This document shows, in pieces, positions 33,960 to 42,485 of a stretch of DNA of 64,000 nt. The notes beneath the pieces were generated by a model. That model worked only from the letters and a program-made list of their open reading frames with translations. It made no database searches and was not told where the DNA came from. The translations under genes were made by a program, and so were the position numbers. The DNA comes from an uncultured Alistipes sp. (GTDB lineage Bacteria > Bacteroidota > Bacteroidia > Bacteroidales > UBA932). Position 1 is the first letter of the stretch. Every line of letters starts with the position of its first letter. The stretch lies in contig CABMPD010000004.1 of NCBI GenBank assembly GCA_902388455.1, positions 1-64,000 on the forward strand, given 5' to 3'.

Positions 33960-34799
33960 CTACTGCGCTACGAAGCGGTAGACTATCTCGCCTGCCTGAC
34001 GCTCGGGGGCGTCCTGGGATGCGGTGAACCGGGAGGCAGATGCGGCCCTGAGGGCGTAGTCCCGCAGGCATTGGTCCGGAGATGAGACTGATTCTATGAT
34101 TTTCACCCCGATGACGTAACCCTTCCGGTTGACGATGACGCTTACCGAGACATCGCCGCCGCCCATGCATTTGTAGGCCGGTACGGGCAGGTTCATGGCC
34201 TTTCGTCCTTCGAGGGTGTAAGAGATGACGGACGGTCCCTGATAAGCTTCGGTTTCCTTGCCGCCGTCCTCTTTGTAGACTGATACCTGGTCTTCGGATG
34301 ATGACGCCTCCTCGACTTCCCTACGGGACCGGTCCAGCCGCTCCTGGAGTTCGCGGGCCTCCTTGTAGATGTCCTCAGGATGATCGTGACGGTCATCCCT
34401 CAGCGGTTCAGACGCGTCTACGGCAACATTGCGTATGGATCGGGCGCTCTGGTTGCGGGAGGCATTGAGCAGTGCGTCCAGTTCTGCCTCAATTTCCTCG
34501 CTCACGCTTTCCTGCATCTGTGCCCTGGCCTCCCTGGCTTCCTGGGCTTCCTGCTCGGAAAAGTCTATGAGGAATGAGGTATCCCTTACCAGCTGGGTGT
34601 GTATCGACCAGCTCAGCAGGACGATGATCAGGAGCAGGTGTACGATGAGTGTGAGGTACAGCCCTGCCTTGTCATCGGTATCTACGCGGAGATACTTCAG
34701 CAGGGGCCTGAGCCAGGAGTTGATCCTGGACAGCGGGCCCCTGCGCAGCTTCTCGGTGAGCGGCCGGATGCGGTCAGCTATTTTTGAGATGATTTTCAA
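33960..34799 (-). CDS. TonB-like energy-transducer protein with coiled-coil linker
   Basis: 279 residues. One membrane helix at about 47-66 (LYLTLIVHLLLIIVLLSWSI) with a 45-residue basic cytoplasmic N-terminus. The linker (about 75-175) is Glu/Arg/Ala-rich and likely coiled coil rather than the Pro-Lys/Glu spacer of classic TonB. The C-terminus (about 195-279) has the TonB-C pattern (AYKCMGGGDVSVSVIVNRKG; DQCLRDYALRAASASRF), with two cysteines placed as in Bacteroidota energy transducers. It overlaps udk by 26 bases and precedes the RND adaptor. It may pair with an ExbB/ExbD complex, one of which lies a few kilobases upstream in the window. Confidence 0.78.
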   Translation of the reverse strand: MKIISKIADRIRPLTEKLRRGPLSRINSWLRPLLKYLRVDTDDKAGLYLTLIVHLLLIIVLLSWSIHTQLVRDTSFLIDFSEQEAQEAREARAQMQESVSEEIEAELDALLNASRNQSARSIRNVAVDASEPLRDDRHDHPEDIYKEARELQERLDRSRREVEEASSSEDQVSVYKEDGGKETEAYQGPSVISYTLEGRKAMNLPVPAYKCMGGGDVSVSVIVNRKGYVIGVKIIESVSSPDQCLRDYALRAASASRFTASQDAPERQAGEIVYRFVAQ

Positions 34800-35394
34800 T
34801 GGTGGCTATGAGCATGTCTATGCCCACCTGATTGTGCCCGCCCTGGGGCAGTATCAGGTCGGCGTATCTCTTGGTGGGCTCTATGAACTGCAGATGCATG
34901 GGCTTGAGTACTCTCTCGTAGCGCTCGATGACCTTGCCCACGTCACGGCCTCTCTCGATGATGTCGCGGGAGATGACCCTGACTAAGCGGTCGTCCGGGT
35001 CGGCGTCCACATACACCAGGATGTCCAGCATGCTGCGCAGCCTTGCGTCTGTGAAAATCAGGATGCCCTCCACCAGTATGATATCGGCGGGATGGACAGT
35101 CACGGTCTCGGTGGCCGAGCGTGTGCAGGTCAGGTAGGAGTAGACGGGCTGCTTCACCGTCCTGCCGTGCTGCAGCTCGTCGAGCTGCTCTATGAGCAGG
35201 TCGAAGTCGATGGCGTTCGGATGGTCGAAGTTGATTTTCTGCCGGTCCTCCAGCAGGGGAATGTCGCTGTTGTCCTTGTAGTAGGAGTCCTGGGGGACAA
35301 CAACGACCTCTCCTCTCTTGAAGTGTTCCGAGATCTTCTGGACCACTGTGGTCTTGCCTGAGCCAGTGCCGCCGGCTATACCGATAGTAAGCAT
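34774..35394 (-). CDS. udk: Uridine kinase
   Basis: 206 residues, typical of uridine/cytidine kinase. The Walker A loop is GIAGGTGSGKTTVV near the N-terminus. The substrate region includes PQDSYYKDN and FDHPNAIDFDLL, and DIILVEGILIF is the Walker B-like strand. RDIIERGRDV is the lid. It phosphorylates uridine and cytidine for pyrimidine salvage in the cytoplasm. It begins 11 bases after asnS and overlaps the TonB-like gene at its 3' end. Confidence 0.96.
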   Translation of the reverse strand: MLTIGIAGGTGSGKTTVVQKISEHFKRGEVVVVPQDSYYKDNSDIPLLEDRQKINFDHPNAIDFDLLIEQLDELQHGRTVKQPVYSYLTCTRSATETVTVHPADIILVEGILIFTDARLRSMLDILVYVDADPDDRLVRVISRDIIERGRDVGKVIERYERVLKPMHLQFIEPTKRYADLILPQGGHNQVGIDMLIATIENHLKNS

Positions 35395-35405
35395 GGTGCC
35401 GGTCT

Positions 35406-36800
35406 TTAGAATTCTGCGGACTTGGGTGTCCTAGGGAAGGGAATGACGTCACGGATGTTGCTCATGCCGGTGACGAAGAGGAGCAGGCGCTCGAAGCCCA
35501 GTCCGAAGCCGCTGTGGGGAGCTGTGCCGAAACGGCGGGTGTCGAGGTACCACCACAGGTTGGTCATGTCCATGTGCAGCTCGTCGATACGGGCCATCAG
35601 CTTGTCATAGGACTCTTCCCTCTGTGAGCCTCCGATAATCTCGCCGATCTTCGGAAAGAGCACGTCCATTCCGCGTACGGTCTTGCCGTCATCGTTCTGC
35701 TTCATGTAGAAGGCCTTGATGTCCTTAGGGTAGTCGGTGAGGATGACGGGTTTGCCGAAGTGCTGCTCGACCAGGTAGCGCTCGTGCTCGCTCTGCAGGT
35801 CCACGCCCCACGATACGGGATACTCGAACTTGACTCCGGACTTGGTGAGGATGTCCACGGCCTCGGTGTAGGTGGTGCGGACGAAGTCGGTGTTCACTAC
35901 GCCCTTGAGTCTCTCTATGAGGCCTTTGTCTATCATGTTGTTGAGGAAGATGAGGTCGTCCATGCAGTGCTCCAGCGCGTACCTTACGAGGTACTTGATA
36001 AAGTCCTCCGCCAGGTCCATGTTGTCCTCTATCTCGTAGAAGGCCATTTCGGGCTCTACCATCCAGAACTCGGCCAGGTGGCGGGGAGTGTTGGAGTTCT
36101 CGGCCCTGAATGTAGGTCCGAATGTGTAGATCTCGCCCAGGGCCATCGCTCCGAGCTCACCCTCGAGCTGACCGCTGACGGTCAGGTTTGTATGGCGGCC
36201 GAAGAAGTCCTGCGACCAGTCCACCTTTCCTTCCGGAGTGCGGGGAGGATTGCTCACGTCGAGGGTAGTCACCTGGAACATAGCGCCTGCACCCTCAGCG
36301 TCCGATGCTGTGATGAGGGGTGTGTGGAGGTAGTAGAAACCCTTGTCGTTGAAGTATTTGTGAATGGCGTATGCCATGGCGTGGCGGATTCTCAGCACGG
36401 CTCCGAAGGTGTTGGTGCGTGGACGCAGATGTGCGATCTCGCGCAGGAACTCCATGCTGTGACCTTTTTTCTGGAGAGGGTATTTCTCGGGGTCTGCGGT
36501 GCCGTAGACCTGGATGGAGGTTGCCTGGATCTCCACCTTCTGACCGCTGCCGATGGATTCGACGAGTTTTCCTGTTACTGCGATGCATGCTCCCGTAGTG
36601 ATGTCCTTGAAGGACTCATCGGGGGTGAAAGTCGCCATGTCGCATACAATCTGTATGTTGTTGATGGTCGAACCGTCGTTGAGGGCGATGAATGTGATGT
36701 TCTTGTTGCCTCTTTTGGTCCTTACCCAGCCCTTGGCGAGTACTTCCTTGCCGGGGGTCTCTTTGAGAAGCTCTGCGATTTTCTGTCTCTTGAGTGTCAT
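35406..36800 (-). CDS. asnS: Asparagine--tRNA ligase
   Basis: 464 residues from the ATG at 36800 ([20 protein letters not shown]), matching the E. coli size of 466; an ATG at 36824 would add only 8 residues and cannot be excluded. The OB-fold anticodon-binding domain comes first ([20 protein letters not shown]), then the class II catalytic core: motif 2 [21 protein letters not shown] and motif 3 [15 protein letters not shown]. It charges tRNA-Asn. It sits between a phosphatase gene (26 bases upstream) and udk. Confidence 0.96.
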   Translation of the reverse strand: MTLKRQKIAELLKETPGKEVLAKGWVRTKRGNKNITFIALNDGSTINNIQIVCDMATFTPDESFKDITTGACIAVTGKLVESIGSGQKVEIQATSIQVYGTADPEKYPLQKKGHSMEFLREIAHLRPRTNTFGAVLRIRHAMAYAIHKYFNDKGFYYLHTPLITASDAEGAGAMFQVTTLDVSNPPRTPEGKVDWSQDFFGRHTNLTVSGQLEGELGAMALGEIYTFGPTFRAENSNTPRHLAEFWMVEPEMAFYEIEDNMDLAEDFIKYLVRYALEHCMDDLIFLNNMIDKGLIERLKGVVNTDFVRTTYTEAVDILTKSGVKFEYPVSWGVDLQSEHERYLVEQHFGKPVILTDYPKDIKAFYMKQNDDGKTVRGMDVLFPKIGEIIGGSQREESYDKLMARIDELHMDMTNLWWYLDTRRFGTAPHSGFGLGFERLLLFVTGMSNIRDVIPFPRTPKSAEF

Positions 36801-36826
36801 TATATGTGTTTTTTGTATTTCCATAT

Positions 36827-38029
36827 TTAAAATGTGATTCCCATCGCTTCGCATATCTTCTTGGGAATCTCGGTGTTGTCCATGCGACCGGAGAACAGGC
36901 TGCTGCCTGCGCCTATGGCGAATACCGGGACGTTTGCTCCCGAGTGATCTCCGGTAGTCCAGCCTATGTGTGCTGCGTGTGAGGCCTCATCCATCTCCTT
37001 GCGCTCCTCATCAGAGGCGAAGTCCTTGGATTTGTCGATGTTCTCAATCTTGTCGAAGTAGACGTTGTATCCGCTTTTCCAGCTCATGGTCAGTCCGCCG
37101 GTCTCGTGGTCTGCAGTTACGACAATAAGTGTCTCGTCAGGGTGTTCGTTGTAGAATTTTACGGCTTCGGCGACAGCGTCGGACAGGCTGAGGGTCTCGA
37201 ATATCATGGCCTTGGTGTCGTTGCCGTGGCTGGCCCAGTCGATTCTACCTCCCTCTGACATTACGAAGAAGCCTGGACTTTCCCTGTCGTAAAGGAAATC
37301 AATGGATGCCTTCACGAGGTCTGCCTGTGTCATGTCGCCTTCCTTCATGTCGATTGCGTAGGGCAGCTCAGTTTTCGTACGGCCGTCTTCCTGCAGCAGC
37401 ATCATTTTTCCGGCACTTGTCTTCATGCTGTGGAACTCTTCCATGCCTTCTGCTATTATGTAGCCGTTTTTTTCAATGAGGTCGTAGACGGATGTCTTGT
37501 CTCCGTCCTCTCCTGTACTTTCAATCACACCGCCGCCGGCGAAGAACTCGAATCCGGAGCCCGGTATCTCCATTGCTATGTCGTAGTAGTCGCTTCTGGA
37601 GGCGCTGTGTCCGTAGAATGCTCCTGGCGTAGCGTGGTTGATACCTACTGTAGAAGAGATTCCCACTTTATATCCTGCGTTGTGAATCTTGCTGGCTATG
37701 CTTTCCAACATTGTAGTGTCAGGAGTCACACCCAGCATCCCGTTGTCAGTCTTGCTGCCGGTTGACAGAGCTGTTCCGGCTGCAGCGGAGTCTGTAATGA
37801 GATTTGAGGCGGAGTGTGTGACAGCCCATCCGAGAACGGGAAACTGTGAGAAAGCGAGGGGCCTGCTGTCAAATACGTCCTCAGTATATCCCAGCCAGTA
37901 TTCTGTTACAGAAACGTGGTTGAAGCCCATGCCGTCGCCGATGAAGTAGAATACGTATTTGGCTTTCTGCTGTGCGGACAGGAGCAAGGGAAGCAGGAGT
38001 AGGATGGTAATAAATGAGAACTTCTTCAT
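36827..38029 (-). CDS. Alkaline phosphatase
   Basis: 400 residues with a signal peptide ending at LLSAQ, so exported. Active-site features: D32 in FIGDGMG, the nucleophile S81 in [14 protein letters not shown], and zinc/magnesium ligands in [11 protein letters not shown] and [10 protein letters not shown]. It hydrolyses phosphomonoesters in the periplasm to free phosphate. The sequence ends at GITF, 26 bases ahead of asnS. No phosphate-regulation box is recognisable. Confidence 0.95.
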   Translation of the reverse strand: MKKFSFITILLLLPLLLSAQQKAKYVFYFIGDGMGFNHVSVTEYWLGYTEDVFDSRPLAFSQFPVLGWAVTHSASNLITDSAAAGTALSTGSKTDNGMLGVTPDTTMLESIASKIHNAGYKVGISSTVGINHATPGAFYGHSASRSDYYDIAMEIPGSGFEFFAGGGVIESTGEDGDKTSVYDLIEKNGYIIAEGMEEFHSMKTSAGKMMLLQEDGRTKTELPYAIDMKEGDMTQADLVKASIDFLYDRESPGFFVMSEGGRIDWASHGNDTKAMIFETLSLSDAVAEAVKFYNEHPDETLIVVTADHETGGLTMSWKSGYNVYFDKIENIDKSKDFASDEERKEMDEASHAAHIGWTTGDHSGANVPVFAIGAGSSLFSGRMDNTEIPKKICEAMGITF

Positions 38030-38058
38030 TTTATGGGTTGCTAATAAGTTATTTAGTT

Positions 38059-38097
38059 AAAAATGGGTGTCCCACTTTGCATGAGGCACCCATTTTT
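38059..38097 (-). terminator. Intrinsic terminator after the ExbB/ExbD operon
   Basis: An 11-base perfect inverted repeat, AAAAATGGGTG (38059-38069) and CACCCATTTTT (38087-38097), with a 17-base loop. On the minus strand it ends in five Ts and lies 19 bases beyond the exbD stop. Because A and T runs flank it symmetrically it could work in both directions, but there is no plus-strand gene to its left. Confidence 0.8.
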
Positions 38098-38115
38098 CAG
38101 TTCCGGCAGTAAGAT

Positions 38116-38595
38116 TTAGTTTACTCCTGCGGGAGCAATTTTTCTTGCTGCGTACATAATCTTCAGTGCGGAGCAGCGGCGGAGCTCCTGCTTAACCTCG
38201 GTGACTATACCCATGCGGGTACCTTCGTCGATTTTAAGCGAGATGCTCATCAGCTCGCGGTCAACCTCACTCAGGGCCTCGCGTTCAGCGGCAACGAAGT
38301 CGCTGATGTCCTTTACAGTCCTGAAAGAGTCATTGAGCTGGATACGGGAATCCGTACCGAATTCTTTCTGGTATTGCAGTGAAGGAGTGCCTATAAAGAT
38401 GTAAGAGCAAAGATCTTTTCTTTCGAGCTTCGTCACTTCGGAGGCCTCGGGCAGCTTCACATTCACCATACGGTCTGTCTGACGCATACTGGTGGAGACC
38501 ATGAAGAACATGAGAATCATGAACACGATGTCCGGAAGGGATGCTGTGTTGATACCGGGTGTTCCTTTGTCTCCTTTTTTCAGGAATTTAGCCAT
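38116..38595 (-). CDS. ExbD/TolR family biopolymer transport protein (second copy)
   Basis: 159 residues. One N-terminal membrane helix carries the conserved proton-relay aspartate (LPDIVFMILMFFMVST), followed by a periplasmic domain. ExbD/TolR subunits sit inside an ExbB/TolQ pentamer and turn proton flow into force on TonB. It begins 12 bases after the other ExbD gene and is the last gene before the terminator. Bacteroidota often have two ExbD subunits in one operon. Confidence 0.92.
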   Translation of the reverse strand: MAKFLKKGDKGTPGINTASLPDIVFMILMFFMVSTSMRQTDRMVNVKLPEASEVTKLERKDLCSYIFIGTPSLQYQKEFGTDSRIQLNDSFRTVKDISDFVAAEREALSEVDRELMSISLKIDEGTRMGIVTEVKQELRRCSALKIMYAARKIAPAGVN

Positions 38596-38607
38596 TTCAA
38601 AATCCTC

Positions 38608-39189
38608 CTATTGTTTAGTTACATCCAAAGGTTCTGCCTCGGAGAGACGGTTGGGGATAGCTTCGCGGACGATGTCCTGCTTGTCAACAGGGAGATCGTT
38701 GTAGACAGCACCGAAATGCGCCATGGCGAAATCGTCCCTGACCTTATTGATGGCCCTCACAATGACGTTCGTAATCTCAATGTATTTGCTGTAGAGACTC
38801 TGACGGTCATTCTGGAGAGAAATCACTCCCTCAGATACCGGATATTCTCCAAAGCCTTCGATATTCTTGACAACCTTCGAGGGAAGGTCCGAACGGTCAT
38901 TGGGGTTGGTGAGGAACTCAATAACTATCTCTTCGAGCTGCGCATCCGAAAGAATAACTTCACCTCCTGCCATAACGCCGTTCCTGGAGTTGATCTTCAC
39001 GTCGAGCATGTTTCGACGGTTCACCTTCAAGTCCTCCAGCTGAGCATTCTCGGGAGGCATAGGAGGGAGACGGCGGGACAGACCTGTTTCAGGGTCCATC
39101 GTACTCACCATCAGGAAGAAGATCAGCATGAGGAACGAGATGTCCGCCATGGAACCTCCGTTTATTTCAGGTGTTTTCTTAGATGCCAT
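38608..39189 (-). CDS. ExbD/TolR family biopolymer transport protein (first copy)
   Basis: 193 residues, longer than its neighbour. The membrane helix has the key aspartate (SMADISFLMLIFFLMVST). The periplasmic part has an extended loop (LTNPNDRSDLPSKVVKN) and a C-terminal tail of about 30 residues after AHFGAVYNDLP not found in the second copy. Probably forms a mixed ExbD pair with it inside the ExbB ring. 9 bases follow the four-helix membrane protein gene. Confidence 0.92.
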   Translation of the reverse strand: MASKKTPEINGGSMADISFLMLIFFLMVSTMDPETGLSRRLPPMPPENAQLEDLKVNRRNMLDVKINSRNGVMAGGEVILSDAQLEEIVIEFLTNPNDRSDLPSKVVKNIEGFGEYPVSEGVISLQNDRQSLYSKYIEITNVIVRAINKVRDDFAMAHFGAVYNDLPVDKQDIVREAIPNRLSEAEPLDVTKQ

Positions 39190-39198
39190 AGTTATTGC

Positions 39199-39663
39199 TT
39201 ACTGTTTGTGAATAAGGTTTCTTACACTGCCCCATACTAAGGCGAGTAATGCGAGTACAACCAATGCGTAGCTCAGGTTGAGCAGAGTATCGGTCATTTT
39301 CAATGTAGCGTGAGTAGGCTGTACGGCCATATTCACGGCGATAGGGTCTCCGCTGGCGAGCAGGAAAGACGCACCGATGAGCACAACGGCTATCAGCAGT
39401 ACGAAACCTGTCTTCTTGAGGGACTTCTTGTTGCCTGCCATATTGATGAGAGAGAGCACCACGACAAGCACTATCGCAGCAATCACCAGAGCATAGGCCC
39501 AGAAGAGCACTATGTCAAGCATGCCGGTGGTTGCAAGCGCCTCTGCCAGGTTGTTGACTGTGTACAGTCCAGTGTTCCCATTGTAGATGAAGAACGCTAC
39601 CAACCCGATCAGAGAGAGAACCAGCAGACAGATTTCTAATATTTTTGTGAATTTACTAGTCAT
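39199..39663 (-). CDS. Four-helix inner-membrane protein of the ExbBD operon, function unknown
   Basis: 154 residues with four hydrophobic segments at about 9-28, 46-74, 83-103 and 126-146 and no known catalytic motif. It lies between exbB (12 bases) and the first exbD (9 bases). The gene order exbB, small membrane protein, exbD, exbD recurs in Bacteroidota, so it is probably an accessory part of the energy-transducing complex. No domain name can be assigned from sequence alone. Confidence 0.75.
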   Translation of the reverse strand: MTSKFTKILEICLLVLSLIGLVAFFIYNGNTGLYTVNNLAEALATTGMLDIVLFWAYALVIAAIVLVVVLSLINMAGNKKSLKKTGFVLLIAVVLIGASFLLASGDPIAVNMAVQPTHATLKMTDTLLNLSYALVVLALLALVWGSVRNLIHKQ

Positions 39664-39675
39664 GATTTGTGATTG

Positions 39676-40470
39676 TTACTTGTTCTGATATTTTACGATC
39701 ATATCTACGAGGGAGATGGAAGCGTCTTCCATGGAGAGGACGATACCGTCAACCTTAGCGATAAGATAGTTGTAAAGTATCTGAAGGATAATAGCGACAA
39801 CCAGACCGCCGACGGTGGTAATCAGGGCGACTTTCATACCGCCTGCAACGAGGGTCGGGCTGATATCACCGGCTCTCTGAATCTCGTCGAATGCCTGAAT
39901 CATACCGATCACAGTTCCCATGAATCCGAGCATAGGTGCAACGGCGATGAAGAGAGTAATCCAGGAAAGACCTCCCTCGAGGAGACCCATCTGAACAGAA
40001 CCGTAAGATGTGATGGATTTCTCAACTTCCTCTGCGCCCTTGTCATAACGGAGCAGACCCTGATAGAAGATAGAAGCCACAGGACCGCGGGTGTTGCGGC
40101 ATACATCCTTGGCAGCCTCAACTCCACCGTTGTTAAGAGCGTCCTCAACTTTCTTGAGAAGTTTCTCAGTGTTGGTGCTGGCCAAGTTCAGGTAAATAAT
40201 CCTCTCGATGGCAACAGCAAGACCGAAAACGAGGCAGGCGATGATGGTAGCCATGAAGCCGGCACCACCCTCGATGAAGAGCCTCTTGATTTCCTGATGC
40301 ATAGGAGCCTCAGCGGGAGCTTCCTCAGAAGCGGCATCGACCACGGGCTCAAATGCCACCTGTTCGGTAGTGTCTGCAGTAGCGAGAGAGTCTCCGTCCT
40401 GCGCAAATGCGTATTGTGCAGTGAAAGTCATGAGACCCATAACTGCCAAAAACATGAAGATTTTTTTCAT
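39676..40470 (-). CDS. ExbB/TolQ/MotA family proton channel protein
   Basis: 264 residues. An N-terminal signal-like helix and an acidic stretch (DGDSLATADTTEQVAFEPVV) precede the three membrane helices of ExbB: about 70-92, then near 165-190 and 205-230. The conserved channel region is LSWITLFIAVAPMLGFMGTV and GMKVALITTVGGLVVAIILQ. It forms the pentameric stator powered by the proton gradient. The start lies 59 bases downstream of the tRNA-Ser gene, on the same strand. I see no clear -7 element here, so read-through from the tRNA promoter is possible. Confidence 0.94.
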   Translation of the reverse strand: MKKIFMFLAVMGLMTFTAQYAFAQDGDSLATADTTEQVAFEPVVDAASEEAPAEAPMHQEIKRLFIEGGAGFMATIIACLVFGLAVAIERIIYLNLASTNTEKLLKKVEDALNNGGVEAAKDVCRNTRGPVASIFYQGLLRYDKGAEEVEKSITSYGSVQMGLLEGGLSWITLFIAVAPMLGFMGTVIGMIQAFDEIQRAGDISPTLVAGGMKVALITTVGGLVVAIILQILYNYLIAKVDGIVLSMEDASISLVDMIVKYQNK

Positions 40471-40528
40471 ACAATTTTTGATTAGTTATTAAACAAGTTT
40501 TTAATGAGTTTTTTCAATCAGCTAAAAG

Positions 40529-40616
40529 CGGAGAGGGCGGGATTCGAACCCGCGAAACCCTTTTGGAGTTTACGCACTTTCCAGGCGCGCGCCTTCGACC
40601 ACTCGGCCACCTCTCC
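40529..40616 (-). tRNA. tRNA-Ser (anticodon GGA)
   Basis: 88 bases. The seven-base acceptor stem GGAGAGG pairs with CCTCTCC; discriminator is G and no CCA is encoded. The anticodon loop is CTGGAAA with anticodon GGA, which reads UCC and UCU serine codons. A long variable arm typical of serine tRNAs is present, and the T-arm has GGTTCGAATCC. A TAnnTTTG-like box lies just upstream. Confidence 0.96.
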
Positions 40617-40629
40617 AAGAAAACACCGC

Positions 40630-40637
40630 CAAAATTA
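40630..40637 (-). promoter_or_regulatory. Putative -7 box of tRNA-Ser
   Basis: Minus-strand TAATTTTG, an exact TAnnTTTG match, ending 14 bases before the mature tRNA 5' end. No convincing -33 TTTG is at the expected distance. It lies between the ansA stop and the tRNA. Confidence 0.5.
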
Positions 40638-40657
40638 GAAATTATTTTTCATAAAAT

Positions 40658-41698
40658 CTACATTTCTGTGAGTTCTCCTCTAATATTTTTTTTCAAAAAA
40701 TTAACAACCGTCTCATTATCAGGATATTGACCTAGTAAAAAAAATAATTTGGCGACAGCTGCCTCCGTAGTGCAGTCGCTCCCGCCCGTTACGCCTATTT
40801 TTTTAAGGGATTTGCCGGTTGAATATGCGTCCATGTCTACTCTACCTGCCTGACATTGAGTAATGTTTAAAACGATAACGCCCCTGTCTACGGCTTTTTT
40901 TATACAGTCAGTGAACCATTGTCCTGACGGAGCATTGCCTGAACCGTAGGTCTCCAGAATGATTGCTCTTATGCCCGATATGCATACCAATGTGTCGAGA
41001 ATCTCTTGTTTCATTCCGGGTATAACTTTGATAATCAAGACTGAGGGATCAAGGTCGTATACGGGTTTCAGGGGTTGGTTCCAGTTTTTGGGGTAGCGGA
41101 TACACGATGTGTTGAACTTAAGATGTATTCCGGCTTCGGCGAGGACGGGGTAATTTGCCGAGCGGAAGGCGCGGAAGTTCTCGGCTGTGTATTTGGTGGT
41201 CCGGTTTCCTCTGTATAGCTGGCTTTCAAAGTAGATACATACTTCGGGGACCATCGGATGGCCGTCAGAGTCTTTCGATGCGGCAATCTCGATGGAGGAG
41301 ATAAGGTTCTCTTTCCCGTCAGTACGCAGCATCCCGATTGGAAGCTGACTGCCTGTGAATACGACGGGCTTGGTTATATCTCCCAGCATGAAACTGAGGG
41401 CTGAGGCGGAGAAAGACATGGTATCGGTACCGTGCAGAATGACGAATCCGTCATACCTGTCGTAATGCTCCTCGATAAGTCTGGTGAGCTTTTTCCAGAA
41501 TTCGATGTTCACGTCCGAAGAGTCAATTACGGGATCGAAGGAGTAGGTGTCTATCGTATATCCGAATTTCTTGAGCTCCGGTACTTCTTCCAATATCTGG
41601 GAGAAATCAAAGGGGCGCAGGTCGAAGGATACGGGATCCTGTTTCATTCCGATGGTGCCTCCGGTGTAGACCAGGAGTATGGAAGTCTTGTCTCGCAT
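40658..41698 (-). CDS. ansA: Type I L-asparaginase
   Basis: 346 residues, no signal peptide, so the cytoplasmic type I enzyme. First catalytic threonine in VYTGGTIGM, second in HGTDTMSFSASAL. VFTGSQLPIGMLRTDGKEN and GVTGGSDCTTEAA complete the family pattern. It hydrolyses asparagine to aspartate and ammonia. It follows tatD by 4 bases and is the last gene of a dprA-tatD-ansA operon. Confidence 0.94.
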   Translation of the reverse strand: MRDKTSILLVYTGGTIGMKQDPVSFDLRPFDFSQILEEVPELKKFGYTIDTYSFDPVIDSSDVNIEFWKKLTRLIEEHYDRYDGFVILHGTDTMSFSASALSFMLGDITKPVVFTGSQLPIGMLRTDGKENLISSIEIAASKDSDGHPMVPEVCIYFESQLYRGNRTTKYTAENFRAFRSANYPVLAEAGIHLKFNTSCIRYPKNWNQPLKPVYDLDPSVLIIKVIPGMKQEILDTLVCISGIRAIILETYGSGNAPSGQWFTDCIKKAVDRGVIVLNITQCQAGRVDMDAYSTGKSLKKIGVTGGSDCTTEAAVAKLFFLLGQYPDNETVVNFLKKNIRGELTEM

Positions 41699-41702
41699 GT
41701 TG

Positions 41703-42485
41703 TCAGTCTGTTATTTTGATGTTGAATAATTCCTTGGCTGCTGCTGTGGTTATGAGGTCAACTGTTTCTACTGTTGTCCCCTTTATGTCAGCTATCTTAG
41801 CTGCGACGAGGCCCAGATATGAGGACTCGTTGCGTCTGCCTCTGTGCGGTACAGGGGCAAGCCATGGCGAGTCGGTTTCCAAAACGATACGTTCCAGCGG
41901 GATGTCGCGGACAGTGGCGGCTATGCCTGCGTTCTTATAGGTTACCACACCGCCGATGCCGACGCGGAAGTCTCCGCAGCTGCAGATTCTGCGGTATGTC
42001 TCAATGCTTCCGGAGAAAGCATGAAAGACCCCCCGCATCCGTATTCCTGTTTCAGCGAGGGTGTCCAGAACTTCAAAAACCGTGTCGTGTGCGTCACGTA
42101 CGTGTATTATGACCGGCAGGTCTGCGTCCGAGGCCCAGATTATCTGTTTCCGGAAGGCTTCCACTTGTTCGTGGAAATATTCATCTGACCAGTGCCTGTC
42201 AAGACCTATCTCCCCGACAGCGGCCCATCCTCCGTCTGCCAGGTGTTTCTCGACAAAATCCAGTTCCTGTTTCCAGTTCTCTCCTACAGATGTGGGATGC
42301 AGCCCGGTGGCAGTGCTTACTGTACCTCCGGCCTGTGTGGCCCGGGCCATCATGCGGTCATGTACGGAGGAGTCTATGCCCGGGAAGATAAGATGTGTGA
42401 CTCCTGACTGCAAGGCCCTTTCCAATGCTTGGGAAAAGTCTTCGTCGAAAGCCTCGTCGTATAGATGGGAGTGAGTGTCTATCAT
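41703..42485 (-). CDS. tatD: TatD family metal-dependent hydrolase (DNase)
   Basis: 260 residues. TIM-barrel metal ligands: MIDTHSHL at the start, GEIGLDRHW, PVIIHVRDAH, FHAFSGS and LETDSPWLAP. TatD proteins are 3'-5' exonucleases and phosphodiesterases in DNA repair or quality control. The ATG overlaps the dprA stop by 4 bases, so the pair is translationally coupled. It could equally be named YcfH, since the family has close paralogues. Confidence 0.92.
   Translation of the reverse strand: MIDTHSHLYDEAFDEDFSQALERALQSGVTHLIFPGIDSSVHDRMMARATQAGGTVSTATGLHPTSVGENWKQELDFVEKHLADGGWAAVGEIGLDRHWSDEYFHEQVEAFRKQIIWASDADLPVIIHVRDAHDTVFEVLDTLAETGIRMRGVFHAFSGSIETYRRICSCGDFRVGIGGVVTYKNAGIAATVRDIPLERIVLETDSPWLAPVPHRGRRNESSYLGLVAAKIADIKGTTVETVDLITTAAAKELFNIKITD

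Noticed and set aside
33898..34170. 91-residue N-terminal extension of the RND adaptor
   Set aside because: Overlaps the TonB-like gene antiphase, is Arg/Pro-rich, and would bury the signal peptide and lipobox.
35760..36830. 356-residue plus-strand frame over asnS
   Set aside because: Antisense shadow of asnS, whose class II motifs are intact.
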